NCBI GenBank assembly: GCA_016192075.1 | Contig: JACPUU010000001.1 | Span: 310,001 to 374,000, forward strand | Source: Bacteroidota bacterium | GTDB lineage: Bacteria > Bacteroidota > Bacteroidia > Flavobacteriales_D > Crocinitomicaceae | DNA: 64,000 bases | Reading direction: 5' to 3' | Part shown: positions 21,366-30,589 of the stretch, in pieces | Layout of the letters: each line of letters starts with the position of its first letter | How positions within the stretch are numbered: position 1 is the first letter of the stretch | Program-made: the position numbers and the translations under genes | The notes under the pieces: generated by a model | Seen by the model: only the letters and a program-made list of their open reading frames with translations | What the model was told of the DNA's origin: nothing | Databases searched by the model: none

Positions 21366-24300
21366 ATGCGATCAGAGCGTATGCTTCAAATAACAAATGT
21401 TGAATGTAAAAGGATACCTCCTTTATTATTTTATCATTTAGCATTTATTCTTCTTTTCTTCTTTGCTTCAGAGAAACTGACCGCTCAAACTTATCCGGTA
21501 CAAACTTTCGTCCAGGTATCCCCGCCGCATACCAGTTATTTGCCTGATTACAGTGATCCGTTCAGCAACCAGCTAAAAATTTTTCTGACGCTGACTGATT
21601 TTACGGTTCCGTCTTACCAGGTGAAATTACAATTTACGTTAACCGGAAACGGATATTCAATCACAACATCTTCTCTTTTAAATTTACCTGTCACAACATT
21701 ATCGCCCGGAACGCCGGTTGAGATAAGCGGGAGTGATCTGGCGCCATACCTGGCAACACAAAATTTAGTGTTTAACGGAATTGATGTTGCCGAATATGAA
21801 CTCCGGAAAATTTTGCCCGAAGGTCCCTGCCAGATTTGTGTAGAGGTCATTGATTTTTCAAATCCTAACCAGGCCGTTCTTTCAAACCTGGCTTGCACGC
21901 AGGTGTGGTTTTCACTCAATGATCCGCCGTTATTAAATACACCCTTTTGCGGAAACACAATTACACCAACCGATCCGCAGGGCATTATTTTTTCCTGGAC
22001 ACCGCTGCACATGAATTCATTGCACAGCGCCGGAACACAATATACCTTTGAACTTTTTGAAATCAGGCCAGACGGAGCTGATCCCAACCAGGTGGTCAAC
22101 AGTTCGCTCCCCATTTTCATGCAGGTGACTGATCAGTCATTTATTAATTACAGCATTACAGAACCACAGCTGCAGGTGGGCATGTCTTACGCCTGGCGCG
22201 TTCGTGCGCAGGACATTCAGGGACGGGATTTTTTTCGCAACAACGGTTACAGTGCTGTTTGTACATTCACTTATGGAAGTGTTGCCTCATCACTGGCAGA
22301 TGGTATTGTACTCAATTTAAATTCTAACGGCACCGGAACCCGCATGGGACTTGCCTGGTGGAATGTCTCTTCAACTTTCACGCATTACAAGGTAGAAGTG
22401 CGCAAAACCGGAAATCCGGATTATGAATGGTTCCCGTTTGAGTCAGAAGGCGGCGAATTAAAAATTTATCAGCTTGAACCGGCTACCCAATATGAGTGTC
22501 GTGTCAAAGGTTTGATTGGTGATGAATATGAAAGTGAATGGAGCAATACTTCCGTTTTCACAACACAGCCAACGCCGGATTATGCGTGCGGAAGCACAAC
22601 CCTGCCACCGAAACAGCAACAATTTAACCCCATGCTGAATGCCTTGCCAGGCATGACGTTCGGCATAGGTCAGTTTGAAATGCTGGTGACTGACATTGAA
22701 CCGGTGAACGCTGTTTTAATGCCGGGACATTACCGCGGAACCGGAAAAATTACGGTTGGATTTACGATGCTGAACATTCGCGTAAAATTTGACAATATCC
22801 TGGTAGATGATAACCTGATGGTGCGTTCAGGTAAAGTAGAAGCCATCACTGAAGGTATTGATGCCTGGCTCAATGATCTGAACCAAACGGAACCGGATTA
22901 TTATGTAGACGGAACCATTACTGATTTTGAATGGAATGATTCCACCTCGTTAACGGTTTGGGTAGATGGTGAACCGCAAACATTTGCATTTCCCGAAAAC
23001 GGTACGCTGATTATCCAGGATGAAGAAGGGATGATTTATACCTTCCACGACGACGGCACCTGGAGTGTGACCAGCATTTTAATTTACAGTACCGATGCAT
23101 TGGCCGGCAGCGCAAATTACCGTGTGAATTTTTCCGCTGCTGAAGACCAGGTTTATGGTTTTGATCAGAAAGAATATTCCGCCTGGATTGCCGATTACGA
23201 AGTTATCCGCCTGACGGATTCATCCAATTATTTTGTACCATTTAAATCCCTGTCTGCAGGCAATCAGGCAGGCATCGGGCCCAATGGAACCGATTATGTC
23301 AATGCAACTGTAAAATCTCCCGAAACCTTGTCTGGTTTGACTTTTGAAGCTATGGTCAACAATCAGCCAACCCCAGTAAACGCAGAGGAGTTAACGGATT
23401 CAACATACCGGTTAACGCTGTCCGGTTTAAATGAATCGTGTTTTATCTATGCGGTGCATGAAGGAAACCGAATTGGAAAATTATGGGTGAAAGTATTGCC
23501 GCTTATTCAAAAAGAACTTGTCATCGTTCCGGTAAACAATGCCATGCTGGCGGCTGATGCTGAAACAATTGAAAGTGAACTGAATAAAATTTACGCCCAG
23601 GCCAACGTTACATTCAGCGTCACCATTGCAACTGCTTATACTTCTGCCAGCTGGGATCTCAACGCAGATAACAAGTTGCAAAACGGAGACATCAGTCTGA
23701 TGACCCATTACAGTGAAGAAATGCGCTTGCTGCGTGATCAGTATTTTGAAACCAATCCGGAGTATGACAAAGACGCGTATCACCTGTTTGTCGTTCCGGC
23801 ATTTTTGGATGACAACCTGGCCGGTTACATGGTGCGCGGCAAAGGAGTTGGTTTTCTGAGAAGCGGTGAAGCCAGCCACACCACAGCCCATGAATTAGCC
23901 CACGGCGTTTTTTCATTGGAACATACGTTCCCTGAAATTCCAGCCGGAACATCCAACAATTTGCTTGATTACACGTCGGCTCCGCTCAATACGGGTTCCG
24001 GCCAAACGCACCTGACACAAAAACAGTGGTATTACATGCATCAGCCGTTGCCGGCGTTTTCAATGTTTGATGATGAGGAGGAGGGGGAGTATGTCCTGAG
24101 CATAATGGATTATAAATGTATACCAGCGGCAATTGCAAAAACAACTCTCAATGAATATTATACTGACCTCGATGACAATGTTATTTTTCTAAGCGCGGAT
24201 TATGAACCCTATGCGTTTGTAGGAAATAGCGAAGGGCTGGAGCAATATTATGGACGTGTTGCGGCTATTCGTAGGATATCGGACAATAAAATCTTCCTGC

Positions 24301-26366
24301 CAAAACGATCAGAGCTGAATAATAAGTATGGTTATTTTTCAAATCACTATGGCATTTATGAGGAGTATGTTTATGAGCAGTTCGATGAAACCCAAAACCC
24401 TGTTCCGCTGAAAATTAAAATTACCTCTGCATGCGAATATGGGATTTATCGGGGAACAACAGAAGTTTCAAATGGTTCTTTCGGTGATTGTGAATCTTGT
24501 GCAGACTTCATAAGGGACAACACCGTAGCTAGTCAGACGAGTTATTTTGAAGAGGTTGATCCGAATTTTTATACAACACCAATAGACAACAGTGAAGCGT
24601 TTTGGACAGGTTATAATGCCGCCGTAGATGAAGCCGTTTTATTAATCAATGCCAATATCGGCAATTTGACGACAGCATATCCGGCTGACCTGACAACTAA
24701 GATTCACATCATTAACTACAATCAATATGCAACCACTACAACTGAGGGAATAGCAGGATTACATGCGAATGAACTTGCAGAAATAGAATTGAAGTTGCAG
24801 GACTTGTACCGTACCTCTCATGATCATGACCAGCCAATTCATTTTGTGGTACTATTTCAGTATATAGATTTTATTATGGTAAACCAGCGCTGGAACAACT
24901 ATGCTGGTGATGTAATTGAACAAAGTGATCTGGACGAATATGAAAACGTAGTTTTGATCACAATACCTTACGCATCCCCTCCTTTATTTAATGGTACAAG
25001 TCCACAGAAACCTGAGTGGATGCCTGGATTATCATTTGATAAACCAAATCTGGTAAATACTTCGGGTCTTAGAGCCTCTCTGTATCAGCCGGCAGATTTT
25101 ACAACGTTCATTCAGGACGTATTTCGGGAAACAGTCAAGCCATACGATACTTACACATATGCCATTGATATTTATGGACGTATTCAGTTTTCCAAGTTAT
25201 CCCTGAAGGAATGGATTAGTGGTAAAGGTCAGGTAAATGACATAAAACTTGTATATGATGCAAATTTCGAAGACTATGATCATAGCCTTCAAATTGAACA
25301 TGAGCAAGCATCTGCATACCAATCTTCAGGCAATAGTTATACACAACAGGCAAATGCTGATTTCCTGGCTTCTTTCCGTGAAAAGGAATGGGCTTATGAA
25401 TCGGGAGATTATCAGACACAATGGATTTCTCCATACGTCAATTTGTTGCATTATCACATTCGACAATATCATGCTCACTATGTGAATCATTTTATTACCC
25501 ATGAGTTTGATGATTATCGTATTGAATATAACCTCATTGATCCGGGATCGGTTCCGGCTTATGCCAAAATAAATCCGCTGGAAGACAGTGAATTTCTGGG
25601 ACTAGTCGATTTTTTCAGTTTAATTACCTCGCCTTTTGGTGGTGATGTGTTTTTTGATGCAATTGGGGTGATCTATGTTCATGTCGTTGATCCGGATAAT
25701 ACGTTCGAGATCTCAACAAGGACATTGACAGTAGTATTTCCATTTATTGCCGGAGGGGCGGTGAAATTGGGGATTGAAGGTATTGATGCCGTGGCAACGG
25801 CTTCGTTGAAGAAGTTTGGGACGAAAAGTTTGGACGATATAATACTAACAACATTAAATTATCAGCCAAGTTGGTTACCAAATAGAGTTATCAATGGAAA
25901 TTTAAACAATCCTGTTGGACTTATCGGAGTCTATAACCGGCAGTTACCTGATGGAACTTGGGTTAGTGATACCAAAAATGCGTTGGAAGCATTGAATTTT
26001 CCAGAAACATTTGCATCAAATTTTATCAACGAATCAATGGATGGATTTAAGATGTTAAATACGAATCAGTTTTATTGGAGTGATCCGGACCAGTTTTGGG
26101 CACAGTTTAATACTCCTTGGCTAGATGGGTTGGTGGCGAATAAAGCAGATGTTGTAGTGTTAAGCGATAAAACGAGTGACTTCTTAAAATATAAATGGAC
26201 CAAAAATAGCATATCGGGAGAAGTCATGTTCGATATTGATCAAACGACCGGAAAAAGAATACTTACTGGTTTTGGTAAGGAAATTCAATACATGGAGAAC
26301 CTTGTAAGTCAGGGTGTATACGAGTGGGATGCTATAAATGGGATATATAAATACATTGGAGATTGA
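21366..26366 (+). CDS. TANFOR-type secreted protein with metallopeptidase motif and variable, toxin-like C-terminus
   Basis: A 1,666-residue exported protein. After a signal peptide (FHLAFILLFF-like, ending LTAQ) comes a TANFOR-like N-terminal region (VQVSPPHTSYLPDYSDP ... SGSDLAPYL, roughly residues 40-300), a fibronectin III-like stretch (TWHYKVEVRK-like, ~320-400), and beta-rich sheets. HELAHGVFSLEHTF near residue 842 is a zinc-peptidase-like motif (HExxH with another His 11 residues after the first), as in other TANFOR proteins. The part after ~24,080 is more AT-rich. Near residue 1,450 there is a hydrophobic run (TLTVVFPFIAGGAVKLGI) like pretoxin segments, followed by an unrecognised end (NKADVVVLSDKTSDFLKYKW). 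ATG 21381 is an alternative start. There is no T9SS sorting domain. It may deliver a toxin domain; this is inferred. Confidence 0.7.
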   Translation: MRSERMLQITNVECKRIPPLLFYHLAFILLFFFASEKLTAQTYPVQTFVQVSPPHTSYLPDYSDPFSNQLKIFLTLTDFTVPSYQVKLQFTLTGNGYSITTSSLLNLPVTTLSPGTPVEISGSDLAPYLATQNLVFNGIDVAEYELRKILPEGPCQICVEVIDFSNPNQAVLSNLACTQVWFSLNDPPLLNTPFCGNTITPTDPQGIIFSWTPLHMNSLHSAGTQYTFELFEIRPDGADPNQVVNSSLPIFMQVTDQSFINYSITEPQLQVGMSYAWRVRAQDIQGRDFFRNNGYSAVCTFTYGSVASSLADGIVLNLNSNGTGTRMGLAWWNVSSTFTHYKVEVRKTGNPDYEWFPFESEGGELKIYQLEPATQYECRVKGLIGDEYESEWSNTSVFTTQPTPDYACGSTTLPPKQQQFNPMLNALPGMTFGIGQFEMLVTDIEPVNAVLMPGHYRGTGKITVGFTMLNIRVKFDNILVDDNLMVRSGKVEAITEGIDAWLNDLNQTEPDYYVDGTITDFEWNDSTSLTVWVDGEPQTFAFPENGTLIIQDEEGMIYTFHDDGTWSVTSILIYSTDALAGSANYRVNFSAAEDQVYGFDQKEYSAWIADYEVIRLTDSSNYFVPFKSLSAGNQAGIGPNGTDYVNATVKSPETLSGLTFEAMVNNQPTPVNAEELTDSTYRLTLSGLNESCFIYAVHEGNRIGKLWVKVLPLIQKELVIVPVNNAMLAADAETIESELNKIYAQANVTFSVTIATAYTSASWDLNADNKLQNGDISLMTHYSEEMRLLRDQYFETNPEYDKDAYHLFVVPAFLDDNLAGYMVRGKGVGFLRSGEASHTTAHELAHGVFSLEHTFPEIPAGTSNNLLDYTSAPLNTGSGQTHLTQKQWYYMHQPLPAFSMFDDEEEGEYVLSIMDYKCIPAAIAKTTLNEYYTDLDDNVIFLSADYEPYAFVGNSEGLEQYYGRVAAIRRISDNKIFLPKRSELNNKYGYFSNHYGIYEEYVYEQFDETQNPVPLKIKITSACEYGIYRGTTEVSNGSFGDCESCADFIRDNTVASQTSYFEEVDPNFYTTPIDNSEAFWTGYNAAVDEAVLLINANIGNLTTAYPADLTTKIHIINYNQYATTTTEGIAGLHANELAEIELKLQDLYRTSHDHDQPIHFVVLFQYIDFIMVNQRWNNYAGDVIEQSDLDEYENVVLITIPYASPPLFNGTSPQKPEWMPGLSFDKPNLVNTSGLRASLYQPADFTTFIQDVFRETVKPYDTYTYAIDIYGRIQFSKLSLKEWISGKGQVNDIKLVYDANFEDYDHSLQIEHEQASAYQSSGNSYTQQANADFLASFREKEWAYESGDYQTQWISPYVNLLHYHIRQYHAHYVNHFITHEFDDYRIEYNLIDPGSVPAYAKINPLEDSEFLGLVDFFSLITSPFGGDVFFDAIGVIYVHVVDPDNTFEISTRTLTVVFPFIAGGAVKLGIEGIDAVATASLKKFGTKSLDDIILTTLNYQPSWLPNRVINGNLNNPVGLIGVYNRQLPDGTWVSDTKNALEALNFPETFASNFINESMDGFKMLNTNQFYWSDPDQFWAQFNTPWLDGLVANKADVVVLSDKTSDFLKYKWTKNSISGEVMFDIDQTTGKRILTGFGKEIQYMENLVSQGVYEWDAINGIYKYIGD

Positions 26367-26702
26367 TTAGCCGATCGGGGTATATAAATCCCATGCTAAT
26401 CTCCCGTTTATTATAATTGATCCATCATTGTTTATTGCTCCATTAATTTGAGTCGCTCCGAAATTCAAATTTATATTTCTTCCTTTTTCCAGAACGAAAG
26501 TGCCATGCGTCACATTAGCTGATTCTTTATTAAAACTGGTATTAATTTTATCAAATGAGTCACCTAAAATAGATGCTTGGATAAATGTCCCGTCGGCAAA
26601 GAACTTAATATAATCCCAACAATATTGCCACTCAACATGACCTGCATGCCATTCAGCAGAAATTTTTTTTAAAGACTGATATAGTTTCTCGTATTGAATC
26701 AT
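26367..26702 (-). CDS. Hypothetical protein, tail-to-tail with the TANFOR gene; possible immunity protein
   Basis: A 111-residue protein with an unrecognised sequence (MIQYEKLYQSLKKISAEWHAG ... TFVLEKGRNINLNFG), a helical N-terminal half and a beta-rich C-terminal half. Its TAA (minus strand) touches the TGA of the TANFOR gene with no base between. Single-domain proteins of this size next to toxin-like ends are often immunity proteins, but those are usually on the same strand, so the role is a guess. An upstream TTG at 26735 would add 11 residues. AT-rich like the defence region that follows. Confidence 0.55.
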   Translation of the reverse strand: MIQYEKLYQSLKKISAEWHAGHVEWQYCWDYIKFFADGTFIQASILGDSFDKINTSFNKESANVTHGTFVLEKGRNINLNFGATQINGAINNDGSIIINGRLAWDLYTPIG

Positions 26703-26809
26703 TGTGTTTGAAGCAAAATACTTTATATTATTCAACTAAGATAAAAAAATCAAAGATGTTTAGTGGGTTTCTACATAAATGGTATGATTGATTTAGTTTT
26801 TAGTATTAC

Positions 26810-26842
26810 ATAGTTAAAAATGTAATATTATATTTTAACTAT
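26810..26842. repeat. AT-rich inverted repeat in the defence operon's upstream region
   Basis: ATAGTTAAAA (26810-26819) and TTTTAACTAT (26833-26842) are perfect complements around an AT-only 13-base centre. They lie 15 bases or so upstream of the candidate promoter, so they could be an operator. The surrounding gap (26703-26914) is strongly AT-rich. Confidence 0.6.
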
Positions 26843-26855
26843 TTTTGATTTTTAT

Positions 26856-26886
26856 TTGGTTTTTGTGCGATTATATTATAGATTTG
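26856..26886 (+). promoter_or_regulatory. Candidate promoter of the GHKL defence operon
   Basis: TTG at 26856-26858 and TAGATTTG at 26879-26886 have a 20-base spacer, matching -33/-7 layout. The ATG of the first gene lies 28 bases on. Confidence 0.5.
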
Positions 26887-26914
26887 TATCTATTAATCAC
26901 CACAATAAATAAAA

Positions 26915-27148
26915 ATGGCTAAAAAATCAATACGCCGCGAACGCTTTGAAAAAGTGGCCGCTAAGCGTACGCAGAAAATTTTGGATTTGCTTGATATACT
27001 CGGAAATTGTTCAAATAGAGCTAATTATGAGTATTCCGAAGAAGATGTACGGAAAATGTTTTTGGCCATTGAGGGGAAAACTAGGAATATAAAGGCCTCT
27101 TTTGGGCAGTCAATAAGTAGAGAAGAAAAAAATAGGTTTAAATTTTAG
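26915..27148 (+). CDS. Small basic protein opening the GHKL operon
   Basis: A 77-residue protein, Arg/Lys-rich at both ends (MAKKSIRRERFEKVAAKRTQK), with a predicted helical pattern and the sequence ILDLLDILGNCSNRANYEYSE in the middle. No recognised family. The stop is three bases before the ATPase ATG, so it should be co-translated. Possibly a regulator or small accessory subunit. Confidence 0.65.
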   Translation: MAKKSIRRERFEKVAAKRTQKILDLLDILGNCSNRANYEYSEEDVRKMFLAIEGKTRNIKASFGQSISREEKNRFKF

Positions 27149-27151
27149 AAT

Positions 27152-29116
27152 ATGGATGAAGCACAATGGAAGTTTCGAAAAATGGGAAAAGACGAGCTAA
27201 ATCAAGACCCAACACAAGAAGAATTTTTTACGACGGAATACGTTGGAGGTATTGCAGATGCCTTAGTGAGAGAAACAATACAGAACTCGCTTGATGCAAA
27301 AACTCCCCAAGGTAGTGGATCAGGAGATGTTGTCGTTGTTCGATTCAGCTTTTCGTGCAAAAAATCGATTAATCAAAAAATAAATTCAAGTCTTTTTTTT
27401 CGTGGTATAATTGATCATCTAAATTCTAATGATAATGGGTTGGCTCGTAGCGAATTCCCTGATTTTTCATCAGAACTTACTTATTTGACCATTGAAGACT
27501 TTAATACGGTCGGACTAGATGGTGATATCGAGGAAAATGATATTCCGAAAACAGCGTCACCGCTTGGGCATAATTTTTTTTGGTTTTGGCGCAACGTTGG
27601 GCGGACAGGAAAGACAACATATGAATTAGGTAAATGGGGGTTAGGGAAAACTGTTTTTCCGGCGTCTTCATCAATAAACACCTTTTTTGGATTGACAAAC
27701 AGATATGATGATGACAAGACATATCTTATGGGACTTAGTGTTCTGAAAACACATCACATAAATTCAGAACCTACAGTAAAGAGATACCCTTATGGTTACT
27801 TTGGGGACTTTAGCGATTCTATATTCGAGTATTTTGTTAAACCAAGTAGTGATCCTAAAGTAATAGCAAATTTTAGAGCCGCATTTGATTTAAAGAGATT
27901 AGAGCATAATGACTCTGGATTGTCGATTGTCATACCTTTTCCTAAGAAGGCCTTAAATTCAAGAGCAGTTATTCAAGGTGTCTTGAGACAATATTTTTAT
28001 CCAATAATCAAAGGCAGATTGATTGTTGAAGTCGTTGATGCAGACAATAACATAAATGAAAAAATAGACCACGAATCAATTTCAGCATGTCTAACAAAAA
28101 TGGAGTTGTCTAGGGATTTTCATAAACTATTTAAATTATGTCTTTGGTCAATCAATGTTTCGGACAAGGATGTTGTTTCGCTAAAGGCCCCACCATTGGA
28201 AAATGCTGCGCGTTGGCAAACGGAATGGTTTATAGACGAAAAAACTCAAATCAGAATAGACGGGCTAGTAGATGTTTTTGACGAGAGTAACCCAATTGCC
28301 TTTGACGTTCCTGTAAGGATAAAGGAAATAGGGTTTGAGCCAAAGATCTGCAGGTTTAAGGTGTTTTTAGAAAAAGACGAGCTTCTGACTGAATCCGATT
28401 CTAATTATGTCAGGGACGCAATAACTATTACGGGTATCAGAAAGGCAAAAAATAAATTCATTCGGGCCATTGTGGTTATTGAAGATAAGGATTTGGTCAA
28501 ACTATTGGGGCTTGCAGAGAATCCGGCTCACACCGAATGGCAAAAACAATCACCTCATCTTGAAGGTAAATATGAAGATGGTGACAAGGTCATATCATTT
28601 GTTGAAATGGCAATTGACAAACTTTGCTTGATGTTGCTTAGACCAGCTGAAGGAATAGATCGGGAAATAATGAAGGATATTTTCTTTATTGATATTGATG
28701 AAGAAGATCCAGGAGAAACTAGTAGGAGTAATAATAAAGAAGGAGAGGATTCTGATGAAGTGGATCCTCTGGATATTGCTAGCGTAACTCCACCTTTCAC
28801 AATTGATCGAGAAATTGGTGGATTCACATTGAAAAAAAATCCAAAATGTGAAAATTTCGTAGGGTCTATTAAAATTGAAGCTGCGTATATGGTTGCTAAA
28901 GGAAGTGCTTTGAAAAATTATAGCGAGTATGATTTTAATTTAACGAAGGAACCAATTAGATTAACAACTCTGGGCGTATTTAATTTGGAGTATGAAAGAA
29001 ATAGAATTTCTTTCGACGTTGTTGCTCCCAACAACGATTTTTCAATCGAAGTAAACGGATTTGATATTCATCGAGATTTATATATAAAAGCCAACCATTA
29101 TGATTCGGAAATTTAA
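27152..29116 (+). CDS. MORC/MutL-like GHKL ATPase, candidate defence protein
   Basis: A 654-residue protein with a GHKL ATP-binding fold at the N-terminus: N box ALVRETIQNSLDAK (E41, N45), G1-type YLTIEDFNTVGLDG (D116, G121, G124), and G2-type GKWGLGKTVFPASS (160-172). These are the three motifs of MutL, Hsp90 and MORC ATPases. The remaining ~450 residues are not recognised; an S5-like transducer domain may follow, and residues around 530-545 are acidic and low-complexity. Proteins of this kind are known from restriction-modification operons. The next gene overlaps its end by 17 bases. AT-rich relative to housekeeping genes. Confidence 0.8.
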   Translation: MDEAQWKFRKMGKDELNQDPTQEEFFTTEYVGGIADALVRETIQNSLDAKTPQGSGSGDVVVVRFSFSCKKSINQKINSSLFFRGIIDHLNSNDNGLARSEFPDFSSELTYLTIEDFNTVGLDGDIEENDIPKTASPLGHNFFWFWRNVGRTGKTTYELGKWGLGKTVFPASSSINTFFGLTNRYDDDKTYLMGLSVLKTHHINSEPTVKRYPYGYFGDFSDSIFEYFVKPSSDPKVIANFRAAFDLKRLEHNDSGLSIVIPFPKKALNSRAVIQGVLRQYFYPIIKGRLIVEVVDADNNINEKIDHESISACLTKMELSRDFHKLFKLCLWSINVSDKDVVSLKAPPLENAARWQTEWFIDEKTQIRIDGLVDVFDESNPIAFDVPVRIKEIGFEPKICRFKVFLEKDELLTESDSNYVRDAITITGIRKAKNKFIRAIVVIEDKDLVKLLGLAENPAHTEWQKQSPHLEGKYEDGDKVISFVEMAIDKLCLMLLRPAEGIDREIMKDIFFIDIDEEDPGETSRSNNKEGEDSDEVDPLDIASVTPPFTIDREIGGFTLKKNPKCENFVGSIKIEAAYMVAKGSALKNYSEYDFNLTKEPIRLTTLGVFNLEYERNRISFDVVAPNNDFSIEVNGFDIHRDLYIKANHYDSEI

Positions 29117-29873
29117 TTACACAGGGAGAAAGAAATTAAGTAAAGATAGAGTTGATATATCAATCATTAATGGTAAACCTTATAAGTCTTTCTCCGTTAA
29201 ACTAAACCTCAAAGGGTTAAAGTTATCTGATGATGCCAAAATTTATATTGAGCCCTATCATAGATCCTCATTTATGCGCTTTTACTTTGGAACGGTTGCC
29301 AATGAATTAAATCCGGAGAGTACTTTTCTTACGGAAATTCCTTCAACCAGCATTGTTCTATTCCGTGTAAAGATTGTTGATGAAACTAATGCAAATGGAC
29401 GAATAGTTCGATTTGCTGATAAAATAAGACCAAAGAATTCTGATGAAACTTCAAACAGTCGTGCTTCAATTCTTCATATTGACTGGGATCAAGATCTGGA
29501 TCAGGAAATTTTCAGAATAACTTTTCCACAGGGAGACTTTCCTAGGCTTGAGATAAATCGAAGGATCGAGAATTCAAAAGAACTGATGAAAAATGATCAA
29601 ATTTTTCGCGCCCTTGTCTTTCCAGTAGTAGTAAAAGAGGTCGCAACTAAAATAGTATCTACAAGTGATGAAGAGTTTGAAGAAGGGGATGATTCTTGGC
29701 AAAGCATATGGATGCGATTCATTAAAGATTATTTGCATCTTAATATCGAGATAGACTTTAAAGATGGGAATCCGGATGATCATCAATATTGGATAGAAGA
29801 GGTTGTTGCAGCATTCTGTAGAAAGAACAAATTCAGAACAAAATTAGAACATGCATTAAAAGGTACGAAATGA
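29100..29873 (+). CDS. Hypothetical protein in the GHKL operon
   Basis: A 257-residue protein of unknown family. The N-terminal half is predicted beta-rich (KIYIEPYHRSSFMRFYFG, SIVLFRVKIVDE), and the C-terminal half is more helical and acidic (DEEFEEGDDSWQSIWMRFI, YWIEEVVAAFCRKNKF). No nuclease or methylase motif was found by eye. It overlaps the ATPase gene by 17 bases and the next gene by 4 (ATGA), a tight arrangement that suggests one complex. Confidence 0.7.
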   Translation: MIRKFNYTGRKKLSKDRVDISIINGKPYKSFSVKLNLKGLKLSDDAKIYIEPYHRSSFMRFYFGTVANELNPESTFLTEIPSTSIVLFRVKIVDETNANGRIVRFADKIRPKNSDETSNSRASILHIDWDQDLDQEIFRITFPQGDFPRLEINRRIENSKELMKNDQIFRALVFPVVVKEVATKIVSTSDEEFEEGDDSWQSIWMRFIKDYLHLNIEIDFKDGNPDDHQYWIEEVVAAFCRKNKFRTKLEHALKGTK

Positions 29874-30589
29874 CAACACAAATTAGAAGATTTAACGAGT
29901 CTGGAATTGAACAATTTCGGAATATTCTGCACCGAATAAAAAGCGGGGATGTGAATGATGTACCACCATCATTACTTACTGACGCTTATGTTAGTGAGAT
30001 TCTTCACACGGATAAGAAAATTGAACAAAAATTATTCCTTTTGAAAGATGACATGGTAAAGTACTTATCCGATAAAATTTCTACTTTACCAGGCAAGAAT
30101 CTTCTCTATGATCGGGGACTTTGGACTTGGTTGGCGGCCTTCTATTTTGATAGCATTTGTCCAAAGAATAGTGGCGGTAAAAGGAAAGTACGAGACGAGA
30201 ACAAATATATTTTGAATACTGAAGAATGGCAAAGGTACTATAGACATTTACTTGCGTCTCCGACGAGGTTATATAATGATTTAGGGGCAAATTCGAAGAT
30301 ATACCTTGCCGGAAAACCTGACGTTCCAGGGGATCTGTTTGAACAATTGGCGAGTAGGCAGGAGATAGCAACGTGCAGAAGTCTTATTGAGGCTGCAACT
30401 ATAATGTATTGGGATGATACTACAGGAAAAATAAAAAAAGGTGTGAGAAACAAGGATGGTGCAGGCGTGTTGAGGCGATTTGTCAAAGCGACTATACCAC
30501 AATTTCAAATGACCTATGATCTAAATTCAATGAGTGGTGATGATGTGGTTCAACTGTTGCCAAGTGAATATCAGAAGTGGATCACTTGA
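29870..30589 (+). CDS. Last gene of the GHKL operon, tentatively DUF6339-like
   Basis: A 239-residue helical protein. LYDRGLWTWLAAFYFDSICP near residues 75-95, EEWQRYYRHLLASPTRLYNDLG, and DLFEQLASRQEIATC are conserved-looking blocks I associate, from memory, with DUF6339 proteins; the match is unverified. No catalytic motif is obvious. ATG at 29870 overlaps the upstream stop. Its own stop overlaps the end of the convergent methyltransferase gene by eight bases. Confidence 0.7.
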   Translation: MTTQIRRFNESGIEQFRNILHRIKSGDVNDVPPSLLTDAYVSEILHTDKKIEQKLFLLKDDMVKYLSDKISTLPGKNLLYDRGLWTWLAAFYFDSICPKNSGGKRKVRDENKYILNTEEWQRYYRHLLASPTRLYNDLGANSKIYLAGKPDVPGDLFEQLASRQEIATCRSLIEAATIMYWDDTTGKIKKGVRNKDGAGVLRRFVKATIPQFQMTYDLNSMSGDDVVQLLPSEYQKWIT

